NCBI GenBank assembly: GCA_963815285.1
Contig: CAWFGB010000007.1
Span: forward strand, 62,001-126,000
DNA length: 64,000 bases
Reading direction: 5' to 3'
Source: JACCSI01 sp963815285
GTDB taxonomy: Bacteria; Acidobacteriota; Vicinamibacteria; Vicinamibacterales; UBA2999
The position numbers and the translations under genes are program-made. The notes under the pieces are model-generated. The model was not told the origin of the DNA. It saw only the letters and a program-made list of their open reading frames with translations, and made no database searches. Of this stretch, positions 50,279 through 57,213 are shown piece after piece (the first letter of the stretch is position 1; each line of letters starts with the position of its first letter).

Positions 50279-51541
50279 ATGCGTCGTTTTTTCTCGACGA
50301 GAAACTTTCTCGTTCTTTTTTTCCTCGTAGTCACCATCGGTGCCATCGTCGCCTTCCGCGTGCGGGCGACGGACGCCGATGTCGTCGAAGTCGGAACGAC
50401 GACCATGCGCGACGTATTTCGGTCGTACGTCACGGCCTCGGGCGAGATCGTCGCCACGCGCTTTGCGGATGTCGGCTCGAGCGTCATGGGGCGGGTCGTC
50501 GAACTCAGCGTGCGCGAAGGCGAACAGGTGCGCGCTGGCCAGACGCTGGCGCGAATCGATCCGGTCCAGGCGCGCAGTGACACCGACGCCGCGGCCGCGC
50601 AGATCAGCGCGCTCGAGGCAGAGCAGCGCGGCGCGCAGGATCAGATTGCGGTCGCGCGCGCGGAACGCGAAGCCGCGGAGGCAAGAGCACGCGAAGCCTC
50701 GCAGGCGCTCGAGCGGGCCAACGATCTGTTTGCCGCCGAACTGTTGCCCGCGGCGGAAAGAGACGCGGCCATCACCACGGGCGACGCCGCACGCGCGCAG
50801 GTGCGCGCGGCCGAGGCCGCGGTTGCTCGGGCTGAGCAGGCGCTGGCCGCGGCAACTCGCCGCGTCGCGCAGGCTCGCGCGCAGGCCACCGGGGCACGCG
50901 ATCTGCTCGACAAGACCAACATCACCGCCCCGATGGACGGCATCGTCAGCCGGCTGCAAGTGCGTGAGGGTGAAATGGTCGTAATCGGTATTCAGAACCA
51001 GCCGGGCACGACGTTGATGACGCTCTCGGATCTCTCATCGATCAACGCCGAAGTCAAAGTCGCCGAAGCCGACGTGCTGCGGCTCCAGACCGGTCAACCA
51101 GCCAGTGTGACGCTCGATGCCGTGCCGGGCACCAGGTTTCCGGGCCGAGTCGTCGAGATCGGGGCCAGCGCGCTGCCAATCCAGGGCACCGGTGCCGCCG
51201 CCCGCGAGTTCCGGGTGGTGGTTCGCCTCGATGCGGCCCCGCCGACGCTACGTCCCGGGCTCACGTGCGATGCGGAGATCCTCGCGCAGGAACGGACCAA
51301 CGTCGTGACGGCACCGCTCCAGGCGGTCGTCCTTCGGCCGCGCACGCCCGGTGAGCCGGAAGCCGCTGGCGTGTTCGTGGTCCGTGACGGCCGCGCCGTC
51401 TTCACGCTGGTGACGACCGGTGTCATCGGTGGCCTCGAGATCGAAGTCGCGGGAGTGGACGCGAACACGTCGATCGTCATCGGCCCGTTTCAAACGCTCC
51501 GGACCCTGCAGGATGGCGCCGCCGTTCGCGCGAGCCAGTAG
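50279..51541 (+). CDS. Periplasmic adaptor protein of an efflux system (MacA/HlyD type)
   Basis: A 420-residue membrane fusion protein. One N-terminal anchor (FLVLFFLVVTIGAIVAF), then a lipoyl/barrel-sandwich half (SSVMGRVVELSVREGEQV), a long coiled coil (about 105-215, EAEQRGAQDQIAVARAERE ... RVAQARAQATG), the second lipoyl half (ITAPMDGIVSRLQVREG), and beta-barrel and membrane-proximal domains. It would bridge the divergent permease pair to an outer-membrane channel. No outer-membrane factor or ATPase is adjacent. Confidence 0.9.
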   Translation: MRRFFSTRNFLVLFFLVVTIGAIVAFRVRATDADVVEVGTTTMRDVFRSYVTASGEIVATRFADVGSSVMGRVVELSVREGEQVRAGQTLARIDPVQARSDTDAAAAQISALEAEQRGAQDQIAVARAEREAAEARAREASQALERANDLFAAELLPAAERDAAITTGDAARAQVRAAEAAVARAEQALAAATRRVAQARAQATGARDLLDKTNITAPMDGIVSRLQVREGEMVVIGIQNQPGTTLMTLSDLSSINAEVKVAEADVLRLQTGQPASVTLDAVPGTRFPGRVVEIGASALPIQGTGAAAREFRVVVRLDAAPPTLRPGLTCDAEILAQERTNVVTAPLQAVVLRPRTPGEPEAAGVFVVRDGRAVFTLVTTGVIGGLEIEVAGVDANTSIVIGPFQTLRTLQDGAAVRASQ

Positions 51542-51631
51542 CGGCCCCGCGAGACATGCCCAGCTGAACCCCGGGCCCGCTGCGACTGCCTGCGGAGCGG
51601 CGCCTGGCTTTGAACTCTGTGGCGTTTGGCT

Positions 51632-51654
51632 GTTTTGAACTCTCCGCGAAGCGG
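51632..51654 (+). repeat. GTTTTGAACT unit with GAA-loop hairpin
   Basis: GTTTTGAACT (51632-51641) followed by CCGC-GAA-GCGG (51644-51654), with a variant CTTTGAACT at 51608-51616. Same unit as the cluster at 42361-42515, again directly upstream of a gene for an exported enzyme. Confidence 0.55.
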
Positions 51655-51681
51655 GGTAGCATCCGCTTCGGGAGGGCGGCC

Positions 51682-53034
51682 ATGGCGCATGACGGCGATC
51701 TGAATCGGCGGGCTTTTCTGCAACATGCGGGGATGACGGCGCTGTGGGGAGCCGTCGGAACCGCGGTCACCGCCACGCCCGTCGCGGCATCGGGGGCCAC
51801 CGGGCAGCCCCGGTTCGACTTCGACGAGGTCTACAACCGCTTCGGCACCGAGTCGACCAAGTTCGATCGGCAGATCAGTCTCTTCGGCAAGGGCAGCGTT
51901 GAAGTCGGGATGGGCATCGCGGACATGGACTTCCGGGCCGCGCCGTCGATTACCAAAGCCCTCAAAGATCGCCTGCAGCACGAGGTCTGGGGCTATCTCG
52001 ACAATCAACGCGTGATCGTCGACGACATCGTCGCGTGGAACAAACGACGCTACGGGGTCGCCATCGGCCCGGATGAGATCGTGATCTCAGCCGGCGTCCA
52101 CCCGGCGCTCATCAGTGCGATCCAGGCGTTTTCCCCGCGCGGCAGCAAGGTCCTGATGCTCGCACCGATCTACAACGGCTTTTATTCGGACTTGCGCTAC
52201 ACCGGGACCCCACCTGAAGAAAGCCCGATGCGTCTGGTGGACGGACGCTACTCGATCGACTTCGATGATTTCGAGCGGCGCATCAGCGACGACACCAAAT
52301 CGTTCATCCTGTGCAATCCGCACAATCCGACCGGGAATTGCTGGAGCGCCGACGACCTGATGCGGCTGGGCGAGATCTGCCTGCGCCGGCGCGTCGTGGT
52401 CTTCGCCGACGAAATCCACTGCGACTTCGTCAACAAGGGGCAGAAGTACACACCGTTTGCGAACCTGCCGAACAAGAGCGTGGTGGACAACAGCCTCACC
52501 TTCAAGGCGGCCAGCAAATCGTTCGGGCTCGCGGCGCACAAGGTGGCGTGGTTCCATTCGACCAATCCGGATTATCTCGAGCGGGTCAAGGCTCACCACT
52601 GGGTCGATCTCAACACCCTCGGCCTCGTGGCCAATCGGGCCGCCTATCAGGGTGGTGAGGAGTGGCTCAACCAGTGCGTCGAGTACATCGACGGCACGCA
52701 CGCGATGGTGGAGCGGTTCATCAAGGCCAACATTCCGCTCATCACGCACGTCAAGCCGGAAGGGACCTATCTCACGTGGCTCGATGTCAGCGGTCTCATG
52801 GACCGCATCGACGCGCGCGCCAAGGCCAGCGCGGCCAGCACTGCCGAGGGGCGAGAGGTGACGCCGGCGATGATCGTCGAACGGCATCTGGTGAAGGTCG
52901 CGAAAGTTCATCTCACGCCTGGATCGTCTTTCGGGGTGGGCGGGGCCAACCGCATGCGCATGAATATCGCCACATCCCGTAAACTCGTGGAACGCGCGCT
53001 GACGAGCATGGCAGACGCGTTGAACAAGACGTAA
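51682..53034 (+). CDS. Tat-exported class I/II aminotransferase, MalY/PatB-like
   Basis: About 450 residues. The N-terminus NRRAFLQHAGMTALWGAVGTAV is a twin-arginine signal. The body is a fold-type I PLP enzyme of the PatB/MalY (cystathionine beta-lyase-like) group: GMGIADMDFRAAP, VISAGVHPALISAIQAF, CNPHNPTGNCWS, FADEIHCDF, and the Schiff-base Lys in FKAASKSFGLA. The likely reaction is C-S beta-elimination or transamination. Export of a PLP enzyme is unusual and implies folding with cofactor before Tat transport. ATG 51682 has GGGAGGG 6 nt upstream; the frame opens at 51610. Confidence 0.88.
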   Translation: MAHDGDLNRRAFLQHAGMTALWGAVGTAVTATPVAASGATGQPRFDFDEVYNRFGTESTKFDRQISLFGKGSVEVGMGIADMDFRAAPSITKALKDRLQHEVWGYLDNQRVIVDDIVAWNKRRYGVAIGPDEIVISAGVHPALISAIQAFSPRGSKVLMLAPIYNGFYSDLRYTGTPPEESPMRLVDGRYSIDFDDFERRISDDTKSFILCNPHNPTGNCWSADDLMRLGEICLRRRVVVFADEIHCDFVNKGQKYTPFANLPNKSVVDNSLTFKAASKSFGLAAHKVAWFHSTNPDYLERVKAHHWVDLNTLGLVANRAAYQGGEEWLNQCVEYIDGTHAMVERFIKANIPLITHVKPEGTYLTWLDVSGLMDRIDARAKASAASTAEGREVTPAMIVERHLVKVAKVHLTPGSSFGVGGANRMRMNIATSRKLVERALTSMADALNKT

Positions 53035-53072
53035 CAACCGGCCGGTCTGAAAATCGGCCGCAGCAGGGGTTT

Positions 53073-54644
53073 ATGTATCGTTTCGGTTTGTTGATTCTGG
53101 TGTTGGCGGTTGGCTGTGCCCGAGCCACCGATTCCTCTCAACCGGCGGTTGCCCCCGCCCTCGACGTGGCCGAACTGAGCGCCACTGAGGCGCGCGATCG
53201 AATGGCGGCGGGAACGCTGACCTCGCGCGCGCTCACCGAGGCCTATCTTGATCGCATCGCGAAGCTCGATGATGCCGGACCGCGCCTCGATGCGGTCATC
53301 GAGCTCAACGCGGCGGCGCTGCAGGAGGCCGATGCCTTGGATGCCGAACGCAAGGCGGGGAAGGCCCGCGGTCCGCTGCATGGCATCCCGGTGCTGCTCA
53401 AGGACAACATCGACGTCGCCGGCATGGTCAATTCCGCCGGCTCGCTGGCGATGGCAAATCATCGTCCCGCGCAAGACGCCTTCGCGGCCACACGGCTGCG
53501 TGCCGCCGGGGCCGTCATTCTCGGCAAGACCAATCTCAGCGAGTGGGCCAATTTCCGCTCGACTCGAGCGACGTCCGGCTGGAGCTCGAGAGGAGGACAG
53601 ACAAAAAACCCCTATGTCCTCGATCGCAACCCTTGCGGGTCGAGTTCTGGAACCGGCACCGCGATTGCCGCCAGCCTCGCCGCTCTGGGCGTCGGCACGG
53701 AGACCGACGGCAGCATCATCTGCCCGGCGGCAGTGAACGGGCTGGTGGGGCTCAAGCCGACCGTTGGCTTGGTGAGCCGAACCGGCATCATTCCGATCTC
53801 GATTTCTCAGGATACGGCGGGACCAATGACTCGCACTGTCGCCGATGCCGCGCTGATGCTCAGTGGACTGGCCGGGAGCGATCCGGCCGACCCTGCCTCG
53901 GCTGCCGCCCAGGGCAAGATCGCGAGTGATTACACGACGTTCCTCAACGCCGACGCGTTGACTGGCAAGCGCATCGGGGTGCTGCGTCAGGTGATGGGCT
54001 TCCACCCGGCGGTCGACGCCGCCACCGAGGTCGCGCTGGCCGCGCTCAAGGCGAAGGGCGCGACGCTCGTCGACGTGAAGATTGCCGGCTACAACGCGTG
54101 GAGCGACGCGGAGTTCACGGTGCTCCTGTACGAATTCAAGGACGGCCTCAACAGCTACCTGAAGACCTCAGGCGCCCCGCACGCGTCGCTCGAGGCGTTG
54201 ATTGCCTACAACAAGTCCAACGCGCAGCAGGTGATGCCGTTCTTCAGCCAGGAGATCTTCGAGCAGGCGCAGGCGAAGGGATCCTTGACCGACGCCGCGT
54301 ATCTCAAGGCGCGGGACGACGCACGACGTCTCGCCGGCCGGGAAGGACTCGTCGCCGCGCTGGACGGTGACAAGCTCGATGCGCTGATCGCACCGAGCAT
54401 GTCACCCGCATGGCCGACCGATCACGTGCTGGGCGACCACTTCCTTGGCGCTGGCTACGGTATGGCCGCCGTCGCGGGCACGCCGAGCATCACGGTGCCG
54501 ATGGGGGAGACGCGTGGTCTGCCGCTTGGATTGACGTTTATGGGGCGCGCCTACAGTGAGGGCGATCTCATCGGGATCGCCTACGCGTTCGAGCAAGCCA
54601 CCAAAGCGCGCAAGGCGCCGGAGTTCAAAGCGACGGTGGAGTGA
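53073..54644 (+). CDS. Amidase signature family enzyme, lipoprotein
   Basis: A 523-residue amidase. Lipobox LAVGC (Cys15). The Ser-cisSer-Lys triad is visible: VLLKDNIDVAG (Lys), NPCGSSSGTGTAIAAS (cis-Ser) and GTETDGSIICPAAVNG (nucleophile Ser), then GLVGLKPTVGLVSRTG. It hydrolyses amide bonds of a small molecule or peptide in the periplasm; resembles peptide amidases. It follows the aminotransferase by 38 bp in the same direction, and both are exported, so they may act on the same amino-acid derivative (inference). Confidence 0.9.
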   Translation: MYRFGLLILVLAVGCARATDSSQPAVAPALDVAELSATEARDRMAAGTLTSRALTEAYLDRIAKLDDAGPRLDAVIELNAAALQEADALDAERKAGKARGPLHGIPVLLKDNIDVAGMVNSAGSLAMANHRPAQDAFAATRLRAAGAVILGKTNLSEWANFRSTRATSGWSSRGGQTKNPYVLDRNPCGSSSGTGTAIAASLAALGVGTETDGSIICPAAVNGLVGLKPTVGLVSRTGIIPISISQDTAGPMTRTVADAALMLSGLAGSDPADPASAAAQGKIASDYTTFLNADALTGKRIGVLRQVMGFHPAVDAATEVALAALKAKGATLVDVKIAGYNAWSDAEFTVLLYEFKDGLNSYLKTSGAPHASLEALIAYNKSNAQQVMPFFSQEIFEQAQAKGSLTDAAYLKARDDARRLAGREGLVAALDGDKLDALIAPSMSPAWPTDHVLGDHFLGAGYGMAAVAGTPSITVPMGETRGLPLGLTFMGRAYSEGDLIGIAYAFEQATKARKAPEFKATVE

Positions 54645-54659
54645 TCAATCCTACCTGCC

Positions 54660-55562
54660 CTACCGAATGAAGTTGCCGTTCTGCAAATCCGACAGCGCCT
54701 GCCGGATCTCGTCGCGGGTGTTCATGACGATCGGGCCGTGCCACGCCACGGGTTCGCCCAAGGGCTGCCCCGAAACCAGCAGAAAGCGGACGCCGTCCGG
54801 GCTCGCCTGCACGGTCACTTCGTCACCGCGATCGAACAGGATCAGCGTGCGGTTACCACTGAGATCGAGCACCGGCGCTTCATCGACCTCGCCGGTGGTG
54901 TCGGTGAGCACACCGTGCGGCGCTGACGCGTCACGAAAGCTGCCTGCACCCGCAAACACGTACGCGAACGCGTGCCGCGTGGTTTCCACGGGAAGCGTCT
55001 TGCGCCGTCCGGGAGGCACCGAGATATCGAGATACATCGGGTCCGCCGCGATACCGTCCACCGGCCCGCGCTTGCCCCAGAAACTGCCCACCACCACCTT
55101 CACCCGGGTGCCGTCGTCGTCGACGATCTCGGGGATGTCAGCGGCCGTCACTTCCTGATAGCGCGGCGCGGTCATCTTGAGCGAGGCCGGCAGGTTGGCC
55201 CACAGCTGGAAGCCGTGCATGCGGCCAGCCGCGTCGCCCTGCGGCATCTCCTGGTGCAGGATGCCGCGCCCGGCCGTCATCCATTGCACGTCGCCGGCAC
55301 CGAGCCGACCCTGGTTGCCGAGGCTGTCGCCGTGAGCGACCGTGCCCGCGAGCACGTAGGTGATCGTTTCGATGCCTCGATGCGGGTGCCAGGGGAACCC
55401 GGCCAGGTAGTCGTGCGGGCGGTCGTTGCGGAAATCATCGAACAGCAGAAACGGATCGAATTCGCTGGTGTTCCCGAAGCCAAACGCGCGATGCAGCTTG
55501 ACGCCAGCGCCTTCTATCGTGGGTTGGGCAATAAGGTTGTGCTTGACGGGTCGAATCGACAT
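54660..55562 (-). CDS. Pirin family protein
   Basis: A 300-residue bicupin. The N-terminal cupin has FPWHPHRGIETITYVLAG and the metal His/Glu set continues in GDVQWMTAGRGILHQEMPQ, the pirin signature. The C-terminal cupin ends in LLVSGQPLGEPVAWHGPIVMNT. Bacterial pirins are iron or nickel proteins, some with quercetinase activity, others regulators of metabolism. AGAGG lies 5 nt before ATG 55562. Convergent with the amidase gene. Confidence 0.92.
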   Translation of the reverse strand: MSIRPVKHNLIAQPTIEGAGVKLHRAFGFGNTSEFDPFLLFDDFRNDRPHDYLAGFPWHPHRGIETITYVLAGTVAHGDSLGNQGRLGAGDVQWMTAGRGILHQEMPQGDAAGRMHGFQLWANLPASLKMTAPRYQEVTAADIPEIVDDDGTRVKVVVGSFWGKRGPVDGIAADPMYLDISVPPGRRKTLPVETTRHAFAYVFAGAGSFRDASAPHGVLTDTTGEVDEAPVLDLSGNRTLILFDRGDEVTVQASPDGVRFLLVSGQPLGEPVAWHGPIVMNTRDEIRQALSDLQNGNFIR

Positions 55563-55607
55563 ACAGACCTCTTTCTTCGATGCCGATTGAGGTCCGGAAT
55601 TTCTCCT

Positions 55608-57188
55608 CTAGCGCTTCGCCGGGCCGTAGAGCACACGGCCGGGACGGGCGGGTGTCATCGTGCCGCTGTCCACGATGAGCTGGCCGTTGACGATCACGTG
55701 GTTCACGCCCGCGGCGTAGCTGTGCGGCTTCTCGAAGGTGGCGGTATCGCGGACACGCGCGGCGTCGAACACAGCGATGTCGGCCTTCATCCCCGCTCGC
55801 AAGACGCCGCGGTCGGCGAGCCCAAGCCGCTGTGCCGGCAGCGCGGACATCTTCTGCACCGCGGTTTCGAGGGGGAGCAGCTTCTTGTCGCGCGCATAGA
55901 GGCCGAGCACGCGAACGAATGTGCCGTAGCTGCGGGGGTGCGGATGATTGCGCCCGAAGATCGCCACCTCGCCATCGGACGCCACCATCGTTGCTGGATG
56001 CACGAGGATGCGCTCCAGATCCTGCTCACCGATGGCGTGAAAGATGCCCTGAGCGTTTCCCTGCTCGAAGATCCATAGCGTCGTCTCCGCGGCATTGTCG
56101 AGGGTAACCGGGAGCTTGCGGCTGGCCGTCACGTCCGCGAGCGTCTTGCCCGCCATCGACGGATCCCATTCATTGGCGGCAATCTGCACGTTCTCCGGAT
56201 CGCCCCCGCCGCGTTCGTCACGGATGATCGCGACGGTTTCGGCTTTGATTTTCGCGCGTGTCGCCGGATCCTTCAGCCGTTTCAGGGTCGCCTCGCGCCC
56301 GCCTTCGAGCGCCCACGACGGCATGAGCGCGGATCCGATGTTGGTGCTCGAAGCGGTGTACGGATACTGATCGATTGTCGCGTCCACGCCACGGGCACGC
56401 GCCTCGTCAATCATGCGCAGCGTTTCGACCGAGCCGCCCCAGTATGCCTTGCCCACCACCTTGTGATGCGTGACTTGGGTCGGGAGCCGTCCCCGCTCGC
56501 CAATTGCAATCGTCTCGCGCACGCTTTCGACCAGCCCGTTGGCTTCGTTGCGCATGTGCGAGATGTAGATGCCGCCCATCTCGCCGGCCACTCTGGCGAG
56601 CTCAATCACTTCTTCAGTTGGTGTAAACGCGCCGGGTACGTAGAACAGGCCCGAACTCAGCCCGAAGGCGCCTTCCTCCATGCCCTGACGGACGAGGCCG
56701 CGCATCTTCTCGATCTCCTCACGCGTAGCAGCGCGGTTGGTGTCGCCCACCACCTCTCCCCGGATGGTTCCCTGGCCGATGAACGTGGCGAAGTTGGGCG
56801 CGATACCGAGGGCGGTGATCTTGTCGAGAAACGGCTTCAACGGCAGCGGCGAGCCGCCGTCCGGTCCCTCGACGAGGGTGGTCACGCCCTGGCGCGTGTA
56901 GTTGTCGGCCGTCGGCAAATCGAAGATGCCGCGCCGCGCGTGGGTATGAATGTCGATGAAGCCTGGGGCGACGATGAGGCCGTTGACGTCGACGACCCGC
57001 GCCGCCGGCTCGGTGATGGCTGGGGCAATGCGGACGATCGTGTCGCCTTTGATGGCGACGTCGGCGCGATACCACGGGCTGGCCGTGCCATCGACGATGC
57101 GGCCGCCGCGCAGAAGCAGATCGTAGACCGGTGCTTGCGCCACGAGGACCGCCGTGGCAAGTATCAAGGCAAGAAGCACATGACGCAT
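55608..57188 (-). CDS. N-acyl-D-amino-acid deacylase-like amidohydrolase, exported
   Basis: About 526 residues. Signal peptide MRHVLLALILATAVLVAQA, then YDLLLRGGRIVDGTASPW, FIDIHTHARRG (HxH intact), YISHMRNEANG, THHKVVG and VASDGEVAIFG, the D-aminoacylase ligand set. It would deacylate N-acyl-D-amino acids in the periplasm. The paralogue at 42529-44217 has lost HxH and is a lipoprotein. The frame opens at 57233; ATG 57188 fits the signal peptide and lies 7 nt after TATAGT (57201-57196). Confidence 0.9.
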   Translation of the reverse strand: MRHVLLALILATAVLVAQAPVYDLLLRGGRIVDGTASPWYRADVAIKGDTIVRIAPAITEPAARVVDVNGLIVAPGFIDIHTHARRGIFDLPTADNYTRQGVTTLVEGPDGGSPLPLKPFLDKITALGIAPNFATFIGQGTIRGEVVGDTNRAATREEIEKMRGLVRQGMEEGAFGLSSGLFYVPGAFTPTEEVIELARVAGEMGGIYISHMRNEANGLVESVRETIAIGERGRLPTQVTHHKVVGKAYWGGSVETLRMIDEARARGVDATIDQYPYTASSTNIGSALMPSWALEGGREATLKRLKDPATRAKIKAETVAIIRDERGGGDPENVQIAANEWDPSMAGKTLADVTASRKLPVTLDNAAETTLWIFEQGNAQGIFHAIGEQDLERILVHPATMVASDGEVAIFGRNHPHPRSYGTFVRVLGLYARDKKLLPLETAVQKMSALPAQRLGLADRGVLRAGMKADIAVFDAARVRDTATFEKPHSYAAGVNHVIVNGQLIVDSGTMTPARPGRVLYGPAKR

Positions 57189-57195
57189 GACGCGC

Positions 57196-57201
57196 ACTAT
57201 A
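57196..57201 (-). promoter_or_regulatory. -10-like box TATAGT (minus strand)
   Basis: TATAGT, 7 nt, ATG 57188 on the minus strand, no Shine-Dalgarno. Supports the chosen start of the amidohydrolase and leaderless initiation. Confidence 0.4.
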
Positions 57202-57213
57202 GCGCAGCGTCCG

